A model generated the notes under the pieces. That model searched no databases. It was not told where the DNA came from and worked only from the letters and a program-made list of their open reading frames with translations. A stretch of DNA of 12,622 nt from contig JAKEHC010000002.1 in the NCBI GenBank assembly GCA_022615255.1, forward strand, positions 1 to 12,622, in the 5' to 3' direction. The stretch is from Candidatus Dadabacteria bacterium (GTDB taxonomy: Bacteria; Desulfobacterota_D; UBA1144; Nemesobacterales; CSP1-2). Every line of letters begins with the position of its first letter. Within the stretch, counting starts at the first letter, position 1. Positions 1-7,612 of this stretch are shown piece after piece. The translations under genes and the position numbers were made by a program.

Positions 1-2879
1 GTAGGAGCTACCGTTGCTGTCGCTGTCGGTGTCGCTGTAGGCACCGCTGTAGGCTGTGGCGTAGGTGGTGGTGTAGGCTGACATAATGCGGCGCCAGAAC
101 AATTAGGATCCGAACAGTCTGTAAACGGATTCTGAAGCGGGTTATTGTTTATCCCGTCATCACAGTTATTAAAGGCTACGCCCTCCTGACATTCCGGGTC
201 AGCAAAACATACATCCTCATTGCAATCAACGTTTACCTGATCGCACCTGAACGCCTCACACTCAGGGGTAAGAATACACTGTGGCAGATCGCAGTTGTCT
301 GTGCAATCTAGCCCTGTAAACTCCAAGGCTCCTATGTCCGCCACCATGCTCTGGTTACACCCGGGGAATGGGTTACAGCTCCTTCCATTCCCGTCCTTAT
401 CAAGTGAGGGACCTGAGTTGTTTGCCATGTTTATTGCCGGGGCAAAGTTCGTTAGATGATAGTTCCTGTTCCCGGGTGAAACGAACATGATAAAATCCCT
501 TGTGAGAAATTTGTTGAAGCCGTTATCCTTGAGTATGCATAACGGGTCTATGAATACGTCCCTTGGTGACAGCGAGTTCCCAGCTATGCTGTTTATCAGG
601 TTTAGCTCTGCTATCACAGGACCGCAGAATATGTCCCTCCCCTCCGCTCCTGCATTGATAGGCTCTCCATCAACAAATAGAGTGGGGGCTGTGTTGTTCC
701 ATACTATATCGTTCTCTAGTGTTACCAGGGATGCAAAATCTGCTACGAATACCCCTCCCCCCTGTCCATCGGCGGAGTTGTCTGTTATTGTCAGGTGGTT
801 TGTTATTACGTTGCCTGCCTGCACTACGCTTAATCCGCCCCCGTTCCCAGCCAGGAAATCTCCTCCAGCCTTATTCGCCGCAAGACATACGTTTGTCATC
901 TCAAGGTCCGAAGTGAATTGCGGCCCGAGTCCCTTACCTACGCCGACACCGCCTCCGCAACCTGGAAAATCGGAGAAGAAATCGCATTCCGCTACGTTCT
1001 CTAGTATATCGCTATCCCTTACAAACACCTTGCCGCCGCAGAATGGCAGGCCGTTCTCGCCATTCTCATCGCATGCGTTGCCTATGAATATGCCTCCGCC
1101 TGGGTCCTCTGCCATGTTGCGGTTAATCTCTACCCTTTGTAAATCCCCTACTGCCAAGCCCTGCTCGCCAGGGTCGCCTTCAAAATCGTCCTCAAAATTA
1201 TCAAACGCTATTCCGCCTCCAGGACCAACCGCTCTATTATCGTTTATAAGGGCATCCTTAACCTCTAGCGAGCACTGGAAGCCTACAAAGATTCCTCCAC
1301 CGGCGCCCTCATTGTCATCGCCGACATTACCCGGAGCCTCTCCTCCATTAGCCCTGTTCCCTATAATCTGTGTCCTAGCCTCTGGAATGGGTACGCTACC
1401 ATCCAGGGTCCCTATGTTAATAGAGCCGCCATTCTCACAGTATATACCCCCTCCTCTACCAGAGCTGTCCTCGCTACTAGTCCCAGCGTTGCCTGCCTGG
1501 TTATCGTTTATTGCTGAGGGGAAGATATCGTCTACCTCGTGTATGTTTAAAAATGAATCTGTATCTAGATAAATTCCACCGCCGTCTCCCTCTCTCGCTA
1601 TGTTGCCAATAATAAGGTCTCCCTCTAATTCGAGTGTGGTATCATCCTCTATGAATGCGCATCCACCATCGTTATCAGCTACGTTGAATGTGCAAGGGGT
1701 TCCGTAAAGGGTTATTTGCTGGCAATCATTACCGTATATACCGCCGCCTACGCCATGTTCATCACCGCTTTCAGTTCCCTCAGCCTGGTTCCTTGTTATT
1801 GCGCCTCCCGCCGTTGTTATTGTGGCTTCATTCTCACAATATATGCCGCCCCCTCTTGCTCCATCGTCACGATCATCAGCGAAATTCTCTCTAATGACGA
1901 CTCTATTCAGGTCAAGTACGTCGCCGAGGATACCGGCAAAGCTGCCATTTATAAAAATCCCACCGCCTTCATTTGCATCATTGCCTGCTATTAGGACGTC
2001 CTCCATTCCAACTGTGGAATCAAGGATGTAAAAGCCTCCACCATCGCCGTCTGTCTCATCACCCGTCAGACCATTCCCCTTATTTTCTAAAACCTGACAA
2101 TTATTGAACTGCACCTGTGACGATTCTAGGACGAATACCCCTCCGCCTCCTATGTCATCTGGATTTAGCTCATCGGTGCCGTCGGCGATGTTTGCCGATA
2201 TAATGCATCGGTCAAATTGAGCGCTTCCTCTGGTCTCAACGTCCGTGCTATTACAGATAGCCATACCGGCTCCGGCTCCTGGATCGCCCAGATCATCGGT
2301 AGCGGTGTTGGAGCTTATGAAAAGGTCTTCAAGTATGACGCCGCCCGAGTCATTTACCAGAACGCCTCCACCCGCAACTATTTCAGTTTCCTGCGCATCC
2401 TGACATTCCTCTATCGCTATGCCGTTTTGTATAATAAAGCCCGTTACAAAGATAGAACCCGAGGCGTCTATGAAAAGACCGGGTGAATCTCCATCTATGG
2501 TAGTCGGATTCAAAATAGGGTTTCTATCTACATCATCGTAATCAGCCACTCCGGCTACGATTGGAAAGCCCCCGAGTAAATCTATATCGCTCATTAAATC
2601 GAACTTTACATTCTCTTCATAGAGACCCTCGGCAACCTTGATGCGGTTTCCAGGACCGATAGGGTCTGGAGCAACACAATTGTCTCCGTCAAGAGCCTCC
2701 TGAATACTCGCACAAGGCGTTGTTTCAGTCTCACAAGGGCAATTATCGTCATCGCCAAGAGGAGCAGGGGCAACAAAGCGATCCAGTGCATTAGCGTTTC
2801 CTTCTATGATAAATGGGAGAAAAACAAGCAGGAATAAAAATAGGGTATACTTTATTACCTTTAATCTTGAATCCTTCAT
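1..2879 (-). CDS. Giant secreted right-handed beta-helix (Pmp-like) protein, 3' end outside window
   Basis: The minus-strand frame from the ATG at 2877-2879 stays open for 959 codons to the left edge, so the gene is partial. GGAGG lies 9 bases upstream of the ATG. The N-terminus is a signal peptide: Lys/Arg-rich start, hydrophobic segment of about 16 residues, likely cleavage after ANA. The body carries about 15 copies of a GGG[IV][YF] motif every 35-60 residues, each usually preceded by a beta-strand with Asn-x-Ala, for example GGGIYC, GGGIFI and GGGVFV. This resembles the GGAI/FxxN repeats of chlamydial polymorphic outer-membrane proteins and the parallel beta-helix (pectate-lyase-like) fold. 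A Cys-rich Asp/Asn segment follows, with DCTDNC, NCDDGINNN and DCSDPNC, similar to calcium-binding-type repeats of secreted bacterial proteins. A Pro/Thr-rich linker then runs to the edge. Such linkers often precede a C-terminal sorting or anchoring signal, which would lie outside. Surface location is inferred; no enzymatic residues were recognised. Confidence 0.85.
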   Translation of the reverse strand, partial: MKDSRLKVIKYTLFLFLLVFLPFIIEGNANALDRFVAPAPLGDDDNCPCETETTPCASIQEALDGDNCVAPDPIGPGNRIKVAEGLYEENVKFDLMSDIDLLGGFPIVAGVADYDDVDRNPILNPTTIDGDSPGLFIDASGSIFVTGFIIQNGIAIEECQDAQETEIVAGGGVLVNDSGGVILEDLFISSNTATDDLGDPGAGAGMAICNSTDVETRGSAQFDRCIISANIADGTDELNPDDIGGGGVFVLESSQVQFNNCQVLENKGNGLTGDETDGDGGGFYILDSTVGMEDVLIAGNDANEGGGIFINGSFAGILGDVLDLNRVVIRENFADDRDDGARGGGIYCENEATITTAGGAITRNQAEGTESGDEHGVGGGIYGNDCQQITLYGTPCTFNVADNDGGCAFIEDDTTLELEGDLIIGNIAREGDGGGIYLDTDSFLNIHEVDDIFPSAINDNQAGNAGTSSEDSSGRGGGIYCENGGSINIGTLDGSVPIPEARTQIIGNRANGGEAPGNVGDDNEGAGGGIFVGFQCSLEVKDALINDNRAVGPGGGIAFDNFEDDFEGDPGEQGLAVGDLQRVEINRNMAEDPGGGIFIGNACDENGENGLPFCGGKVFVRDSDILENVAECDFFSDFPGCGGGVGVGKGLGPQFTSDLEMTNVCLAANKAGGDFLAGNGGGLSVVQAGNVITNHLTITDNSADGQGGGVFVADFASLVTLENDIVWNNTAPTLFVDGEPINAGAEGRDIFCGPVIAELNLINSIAGNSLSPRDVFIDPLCILKDNGFNKFLTRDFIMFVSPGNRNYHLTNFAPAINMANNSGPSLDKDGNGRSCNPFPGCNQSMVADIGALEFTGLDCTDNCDLPQCILTPECEAFRCDQVNVDCNEDVCFADPECQEGVAFNNCDDGINNNPLQNPFTDCSDPNCSGAALCQPTPPPTPQPTAVPTATPTATATVAP

Positions 2880-2947
2880 CCTTTTGATCCTCCTTAAAGA
2901 TTTTATGGTACAAAAAACCTGTCTATAAACTTGTTCGATTAGCATAA

Positions 2948-2976
2948 TATTTATAATAAATAATAGACGTTGTCAA
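2948..2976 (-). promoter_or_regulatory. Sigma-70-type promoter for the beta-helix gene
   Basis: On the minus strand a perfect TTGACA (2971-2976) is followed after 17 bases by TAAATA (2948-2953). An overlapping TATAAA (2950-2955) fits the -10 consensus better but leaves a 15-base spacer. The site implies a leader of about 60 bases before the start at 2879. The context CTTGACAAC is the same as in the str-operon promoter at 8510-8539. Confidence 0.55.
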
Positions 2977-3013
2977 GTATTTATTTTTGTATTTCCCCTC
3001 CTTCTTCTTTTAT

Positions 3014-3058
3014 CCTCCCCTTTGAAAAAGGAGAGTTAGAGGGGATTTCGGTAGAATC
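3014..3058. repeat. Short repeat, copy A (direct repeat of 3972-4014)
   Basis: This stretch begins CCTCCCCTTT and continues through GTTAGAGGGGATT and CGGT. It matches 3972-4014 in the same orientation with a few substitutions and single-base gaps. The C-rich and G-rich parts form an imperfect hairpin. Together the two copies bracket the DsbA-like gene. Confidence 0.7.
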
Positions 3059-3087
3059 CACTTATATTCCTACTTCATGGAGAACAT

Positions 3088-3184
3088 AAATCTCCCTAAA
3101 TCCCTCTTTAACATAGAGGGAAACTTCAAAATCCCCCTCTGAAAAAGGGGTGAACCCCTTTCCCCCTTTCATAAAGGGAGATTT
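3088..3184. repeat. MITE-like element with terminal inverted repeats
   Basis: The ends are exact inverted repeats: AAATCTCCCT at 3088-3097 and AGGGAGATTT at 3175-3184. Inside are two further hairpins, CCCTCT/AGAGGG (3102-3107 with 3115-3120) and AAAGGGG/CCCCTTT (3144-3150 with 3155-3161). This C-tract/G-tract design, built on AAATCCCCCT-type units, resembles short palindromic intergenic repeats common in many uncultured bacterial genomes. No coding capacity is seen. The right end touches the stop codon of the DsbA-like gene. Confidence 0.6.
3144..3161 (-). terminator. Possible Rho-independent terminator of the DsbA-like gene
   Basis: Read on the minus strand, AAAGGGG pairs with CCCCTTT across a 4-base loop, followed by two more T before a C. 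It lies about 30 bases after the stop codon at 3189-3191. The T tract is short and the hairpin is also part of the repeat element, so a terminator role is only plausible. Confidence 0.4.
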
Positions 3185-3188
3185 AACA

Positions 3189-3947
3189 TCATTTACCAGG
3201 TTCATTAATCAGCTTATCAATATTATTCTTTATATTTAGATAGTCCCTTGAGCCTATTATATACGTAACCTCAATCTCACTCCCATCTCCGGTTTTGCCA
3301 ATGTATAAAGACGGAACTACGTTAACGCCCAGTTTTTTACCTAACTCAATTTCGCCATCTATATCAGGCGCATATTTATTACTTTTTATACACTTCTCTA
3401 ACTCCCCCTGATTTAGACCTAATTCCTTGGAAGCACCTAATATTTTTTGAACGTCAAGGTAATCATTACTGCTATAAGCGAGGTCGAAGACCTCCCAAAA
3501 CTTGCCTTGGTCCCCGGCGCATCTAACTGCGTTTGCGACAGGTATGGCATTTTTATGCGTTTCCTTAGGAAAATCCATGTAGACATATCTGATCTTCCCA
3601 TCCTTTATTAAGTTGTTCTGAATATTAGGCATGACATCTTCATGAAACTTCCTGCAAAAAAATGACTCATAATCGCAGAATTCTATTAAGGTAATCGGAG
3701 CATTTTGATTGCCTTTGATTTCACCCTGATTATCAAAGGCAACAATCCTCGTTCTTTCAGGGCGTTGATATGTGCTAAATGCTTGTGAATCTTTTTTCAG
3801 CTCCTCAACAGTTGAAGCCATCTTTTGATTACTCTCTTTCATAGAGGAGATCTCATCTTTTATATTAGAGATTCTCCTATAGGCTCCAAAGCCAAGCGCC
3901 AGGCTGAAAAGCGCTATTACTAGGGTAACAATCGTTAAATTTTTCAT
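3189..3947 (-). CDS. Membrane-anchored DsbA-family thioredoxin-fold protein with Ser-Phe-Phe-Cys active site
   Basis: This protein has 252 residues. AGGAG sits 8 bases before the ATG. Residues 5-23 form one hydrophobic N-terminal segment (uncleaved anchor or signal) with no obvious lipobox. Residues 24-58 are a charged, probably coiled-coil stalk. Residues 74-247 form a DsbA/DSBA-like thioredoxin domain of the family whose motif is normally FxDFxCPxC. Here the motif is FCDYESFFC: the nucleophilic first Cys of CxxC is Ser95, while Cys98 is kept and an extra Cys91 lies four residues before Ser95. The cis-Pro loop VVP (Pro212) is present. Cys143 and Cys186 are further cysteines. The fold points to envelope thiol chemistry, but a normal two-cysteine oxidase or reductase mechanism is not possible with this motif. 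A chaperone, isomerase or mixed-disulfide role is inference. The gene stands alone between repeat elements. Confidence 0.85.
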   Translation of the reverse strand: MKNLTIVTLVIALFSLALGFGAYRRISNIKDEISSMKESNQKMASTVEELKKDSQAFSTYQRPERTRIVAFDNQGEIKGNQNAPITLIEFCDYESFFCRKFHEDVMPNIQNNLIKDGKIRYVYMDFPKETHKNAIPVANAVRCAGDQGKFWEVFDLAYSSNDYLDVQKILGASKELGLNQGELEKCIKSNKYAPDIDGEIELGKKLGVNVVPSLYIGKTGDGSEIEVTYIIGSRDYLNIKNNIDKLINEPGK

Positions 3948-3971
3948 TTTATAAGCTCCTTATTTATTGGT

Positions 3972-4051
3972 CCTCCCCTTTCAAAAGGGGAGTTAGAGAG
4001 GATTCGGTGAAATCCCCCTAAATCCCCCTTTAAGAAAGGGGGAATTGATTT
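3972..4051. repeat. Inverted-repeat (MITE-like) element, copy B
   Basis: The left part (3972-4014) matches 3014-3058. It contains the hairpin CCCCTTT/AAAGGGG (3975-3981 with 3984-3990). The right part contains two AAATCCCCCT units and the perfect 8-base stem CCCCCTTT/AAAGGGGG (4024-4031 with 4035-4042). The element lies between rpmG and the DsbA-like gene. It has no T tract on the minus strand, so it is not a clear terminator. Confidence 0.65.
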
Positions 4052-4064
4052 CTTGTCAAGGAAT

Positions 4065-4082
4065 GGAGGACTAAAGTCCTCC
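4065..4082. repeat. REP-like palindrome (GGAGGACT AA AGTCCTCC)
   Basis: This is a perfect 8-base inverted repeat with a 2-base centre, followed by GCTACATT. The palindrome at 8767-8782 has the same layout and the same flank (CCTCCGCTAYATT), with compensating changes inside the arms. A third related sequence starts near 8586. Together they look like one short palindromic repeat family. Confidence 0.6.
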
Positions 4083-4127
4083 GCTACATTGCAGATTGCA
4101 GAAGAGGCATTCATCAAAGGGTGCAAA

Positions 4128-4286
4128 TTATTTGGTCTCCTTATGAAGGGTGTGACGCCTGCACCACTTGCAGTATTTTTTAAGCTCCAACTTTTCCTTA
4201 TGATTCTGTTTATTCTTGCTGGTTGAATAATTCCTTCTTTTGCAGTCGCTGCAAGCGAGCGCAATGATAATTGTATTATCTCCCAT
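4128..4286 (-). CDS. rpmG: 50S ribosomal protein L33
   Basis: This short gene encodes 52 residues. It starts with ATG at 4284-4286, only 11 bases after the tuf stop, and ends with TAA at 4128-4130. The protein has the L33 pattern: ALACSDCKRRNY near the N-terminus, then KLELKKYCKWCRRHTLHKE at the C-terminus. Both Cys pairs (Cys12/Cys15 and Cys39/Cys42) are present, so this is the zinc-ribbon (C+) form. AGAGGAAA, just after the tuf stop, may act as ribosome binding site. L33 is a small protein of the large ribosomal subunit near the E site. The order tuf-rpmG is common, usually continuing with tRNA-Trp, secE and nusG; here the series ends in repeats instead. A longer overlapping frame (3944-4264) is not real. 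Confidence 0.93.
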   Translation of the reverse strand: MGDNTIIIALACSDCKRRNYSTSKNKQNHKEKLELKKYCKWCRRHTLHKETK

Positions 4287-4297
4287 TTTTGTTTCCT

Positions 4298-5482
4298 CTA
4301 CTGAGTGATTTTAGTAACAACACCTGCTCCTACTGTCCTTCCACCCTCTCTTATCGCAAACCTTAACCCATCCTCCATCGCCACTGGCGCTATCAAATCC
4401 ACATCCATGTTCACATTGTCCCCGGGCATCACCATCTCTACCCCCTCTGGCAGCTTTATGCTCCCTGTCACATCTGTCGTCCTTAGGTAAAACTGCGGCC
4501 TATACCCTGTGAAAAACGGCGTGTGCCTCCCACCCTCTTCTTTCGTCAGCACGTATACCTCTGCCTTAAACTTACCATGGGGCGTTATACTCCCCGGCGC
4601 TGACAATACTTGCCCCCTCTCCACCTCGTCCTTTCCTATCCCCCTTAATAATACCCCTACGTTATCCCCCGCCACTGCGTCATCCAGTATCTTCCTGAAC
4701 ATCTCTAAGCTCGTCGCTACTGTCTTCTTCGTTTCTTTAAATCCTACTATCTCTACCTCTTCTCCACCCTTTATCTTCCCCCTCTCTACTCTCCCTGTTA
4801 CTACTGTCCCCCTACCTGATATGGTGAATACGTCTTCTATTGCCATTAAAAACGGCTTGTCTACCTCTCTTACAGGCTCTGGCACGTATTTGTCTACTGC
4901 GCTCATTAGCTCTATTATCTGCTTCTCTGCCCCCTGATCCCCCTCTAATGCCTTCAGTGCGCTTACTCTCACTATTGGTATCTCATCCCCAGGAAACCCG
5001 TACTTGGTTAATAGCTCTCTTACCTCTAGCTCCACTAAATCTAATAGCTCCGGGTCGTCCATGGCGTCTACTTTGTTAAGCGCTACCACTATGCACGGCA
5101 CCCCTACCTGCCTTGCCAATAATATATGCTCTCTTGTCTGGGGCATTGGCCCATCGGGGGCGCTCACCACTAATATCGCCCCGTCCATCTGTGCCGCACC
5201 TGTTATCATGTTCTTTACGTAGTCTGCATGCCCTGGGCAGTCCACATGCGCATAGTGCCTCGCCTCCGTCTCGTATTCCACATGCGCTATGTTTATGGTT
5301 ATCCCTCTCTCCTTCTCCTCTGGCGCCTTGTCTATCTCGTCAAACGGCACGAACTTAGCCTTCCCCTGTTTCTCTAGTATCTTTGTTATTGCCGCTGTCA
5401 GTGTTGTCTTCCCATGATCTACATGCCCTATTGTCCCTATGTTTAAATGGGGCTTCTTCCTCTCAAACTTCTGCTTCGCCAT
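4298..5482 (-). CDS. tuf: Translation elongation factor EF-Tu
   Basis: The 394-residue product carries aminoacyl-tRNA to the ribosomal A site as a GTP complex. The full length and all GTPase motifs are present: G1 GHVDHGKT (19-26), switch I RGITI (59-63), DCPGH (81-85) and NKVD (136-139), followed by the two beta-barrel domains. AAAGGAGGT lies 9 bases before the ATG, a very strong ribosome binding site, and fusA ends 31 bases upstream. Codon use is striking and unlike the neighbours. By my hand reading, 26 of 27 Ile codons are ATA, all 20 Arg codons are AGA or AGG, and Val is GTA or GTG. The last eight codons switch to GTT, GTT, ACT, AAA, ATC, ACT. The protein itself looks normal. Confidence 0.99.
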   Translation of the reverse strand: MAKQKFERKKPHLNIGTIGHVDHGKTTLTAAITKILEKQGKAKFVPFDEIDKAPEEKERGITINIAHVEYETEARHYAHVDCPGHADYVKNMITGAAQMDGAILVVSAPDGPMPQTREHILLARQVGVPCIVVALNKVDAMDDPELLDLVELEVRELLTKYGFPGDEIPIVRVSALKALEGDQGAEKQIIELMSAVDKYVPEPVREVDKPFLMAIEDVFTISGRGTVVTGRVERGKIKGGEEVEIVGFKETKKTVATSLEMFRKILDDAVAGDNVGVLLRGIGKDEVERGQVLSAPGSITPHGKFKAEVYVLTKEEGGRHTPFFTGYRPQFYLRTTDVTGSIKLPEGVEMVMPGDNVNMDVDLIAPVAMEDGLRFAIREGGRTVGAGVVTKITQ

Positions 5483-5513
5483 GGATTGCTTACCTCCTTT
5501 GCTTTTAAAGCTA

Positions 5514-7595
5514 TTACAAGCCTTTTACTTTGGCTTTAATCCCTTGAGAAAGCATTTCGGGAACACCAGCATAGTGCGAAAACTCCATAGTAAAGGTGCC
5601 CCGACCCTCGGTCATGGACCTTAAATGAGTGGCATACCCAAACATTTCAGCGAGGGGTACTTCTGCTTTTATAGCTTGCATACCACCCCGTAGCTCTGTA
5701 CCGATGATTCTGCCCCTCCTTGAGCTTAGGTCCCCGATTACTGTTCCCATGAATTCTTCAGGCACAACAACCTCAACACTCATGATAGGTTCAAGAATTA
5801 CAGGACTAGCATGTCTCACCGCATCCTTAAACGCCATGGATGCGGCGATCTTAAACGCTATCTCGGAGGAATCCACCTCGTGGAAAGAGCCATCGTACAA
5901 TCTCACGCCAAAATCAACGACAGGATAACCAGCTATAACACCAGTCTCCATCGCCTCCTCGATGCCCTTTTCCACAGCGGGTATAAACTCCTTTGGAATT
6001 GCGCCACCCTTAACTTCGTCTATGAATTCAAAGCCCGACCCTCGTTCTCTAGGTTCCAACCTTATTTTCACATGGCCATATTGGCCTCTACCTCCTGTCT
6101 GACGGATAAACTTTCCCTCCGCCCGAGAAGGTGATGTGACCGTTTCTTTATATGCCACCTGAGGTTTTCCAACATTGGCATCAACCTTAAATTCACGCTT
6201 TAGACGATCAACTATTATTTCTAAATGAAGCTCCCCCATGCCAGCAATAATCGTCTGCCCTGTTTCCTCATCATACCTAACTTTAAAAGACGGGTCCTCA
6301 ATAGCTAGTTTTCCAAGTGATATTCCAAGCTTCTCTTGATCGGCTTTGGTCTTTGGTTCAATTGCAACAGAAATAACAGGATTTGGAAATTGAAGGCTTT
6401 CAAGAATTATAGGCTTGTCTTCATCCGATAGCGTATCACCTGTGATCGTATTCCTAAGCCCAACGGCAGCAGCGATGTCACCCGCACTTACCTCCTTGAT
6501 CTCCTCGCGCTTGTTTGCGTGCATCCTCAAGAGTCTACCTATTTTTTCCCGAGTGCCCTTAGTTGAATTAAAAACAGTAGTTCCAGAAGCGAGTTTTCCC
6601 GAATATACCCTTAAATAAGTAAGCTGGCCGACAAATGGATCTGTCATTATCTTGAAAGCGAGGGCGGAAAAGGGCTCCGTTTCGTTTGGATGTCTGAATT
6701 CTTCGCCATTATTATCAGGGTTTATTCCCTTTACAGGAGGTAAATCCATCGGAGAAGGAAGAAAATCTATAACAGCATCAAGAAGGGGCTGAACCCCTTT
6801 GTTCTTAAATGCTGAGCCACAAACTACTGGAACCGCCTTTATCGCGATAGTTGCATTTCTTAAAACACTTTTTATCTTTTCTTCCGTAACGGGCTGCCCA
6901 TTAAGGTAGTCTTCCATTATCTCTTCATCAAAATCCGAAAGCGATTCTATTAGCTTCTCTCTACCCCAAGCAGCCTGTTCCTTTACCTCTTCCGGTATCT
7001 CAACAAACTTGTATTGAGACCCCATAGAGTCCTCTTCCCATACAATTAGTTTCATGCGTATAAGATCAATTATTGCTTTGAACTCATCATCTTCGATCCA
7101 AGGTATTTGGATAAAAACAGGATTGGAACTCAACCTGCCCCTGATCTGGTCAAGAGTCCTAAAGAAATCGGCCCCCACACGATCCATCTTATTCACAAAA
7201 GCGACTCGTGGAACCTTGTAACGGTCAGCCTGGCGCCATACAGTTTCAGATTGAGGTTCTACCCCACCAACACCATCAAAAACGACAACAGTTCCATCAA
7301 GCACCTTTAACGATCTTTCCACCTCAATTGTAAAATCTACGTGTCCCGGCGTATCTATGATGTTTATTCGATAGTCACGCCAGAAACAAGTGGTAGTTGC
7401 GGCGGTAATGGTTATGCCTCGCTCCCTTTCTTGTTCCATCCAGTCCATGGTGGCGGTGCCTTCATGAACCTCCCCGATCTTATAGGTAAGACCTGTATAA
7501 TAAAGGATGCGTTCTGTAGTCGTTGTCTTTCCAGCATCAATATGAGCAATAATCCCAATATTTCTAGTCTTTTCTATAGTCATGCCACTACTCAA
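5514..7595 (-). CDS. fusA: Translation elongation factor EF-G
   Basis: The 693-residue product is the GTPase that drives translocation of tRNA and mRNA on the ribosome. Motifs seen: G1 AHIDAGKT (17-24), RGITI (59-63), DTPGH (81-85) and NKMD (135-138), followed by the EF-G domains II-V including GGRGQYGHV in domain IV. Length is normal for a canonical EF-G. The chosen start is a TTG at 7593-7595: GGGAG lies 7 bases before it, and the resulting N-terminus (10 residues before Arg11-Asn-Ile-Gly) matches family length. The alternative ATG four codons later has only a weak GAG in front. The gene follows rpsG by 17 bases. Codon use is mixed (ATT, ATC and ATA for Ile). Confidence 0.98.
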   Translation of the reverse strand: MSSGMTIEKTRNIGIIAHIDAGKTTTTERILYYTGLTYKIGEVHEGTATMDWMEQERERGITITAATTTCFWRDYRINIIDTPGHVDFTIEVERSLKVLDGTVVVFDGVGGVEPQSETVWRQADRYKVPRVAFVNKMDRVGADFFRTLDQIRGRLSSNPVFIQIPWIEDDEFKAIIDLIRMKLIVWEEDSMGSQYKFVEIPEEVKEQAAWGREKLIESLSDFDEEIMEDYLNGQPVTEEKIKSVLRNATIAIKAVPVVCGSAFKNKGVQPLLDAVIDFLPSPMDLPPVKGINPDNNGEEFRHPNETEPFSALAFKIMTDPFVGQLTYLRVYSGKLASGTTVFNSTKGTREKIGRLLRMHANKREEIKEVSAGDIAAAVGLRNTITGDTLSDEDKPIILESLQFPNPVISVAIEPKTKADQEKLGISLGKLAIEDPSFKVRYDEETGQTIIAGMGELHLEIIVDRLKREFKVDANVGKPQVAYKETVTSPSRAEGKFIRQTGGRGQYGHVKIRLEPRERGSGFEFIDEVKGGAIPKEFIPAVEKGIEEAMETGVIAGYPVVDFGVRLYDGSFHEVDSSEIAFKIAASMAFKDAVRHASPVILEPIMSVEVVVPEEFMGTVIGDLSSRRGRIIGTELRGGMQAIKAEVPLAEMFGYATHLRSMTEGRGTFTMEFSHYAGVPEMLSQGIKAKVKGL

Positions 7596-7612
7596 TTACT
7601 TTCTCCCTAAAC

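Noticed and set aside
487..1572. Plus-strand frame of 361 codons
   Set aside because: It is antisense to the beta-helix gene, very rich in Pro and Ser as expected from reversed Gly/Asp-rich codons, and has no ribosome binding site or recognisable domain.
2606..2791. Minus-strand frame of 61 codons
   Set aside because: It lies in another frame inside the beta-helix coding region, which is continuous there.
3000..3188. CRISPR-like array
   Set aside because: The repeated units are palindromic C-/G-tracts of unequal spacing with no regular spacers and no cas genes nearby.
3944..4264. Minus-strand frame of 106 codons
   Set aside because: It overlaps rpmG in another frame and then reads through the inverted-repeat element; its composition follows the repeats.
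4509..4937. Plus-strand frame of 142 codons
   Set aside because: It is antisense to tuf; its length results from the skewed codon use of tuf.
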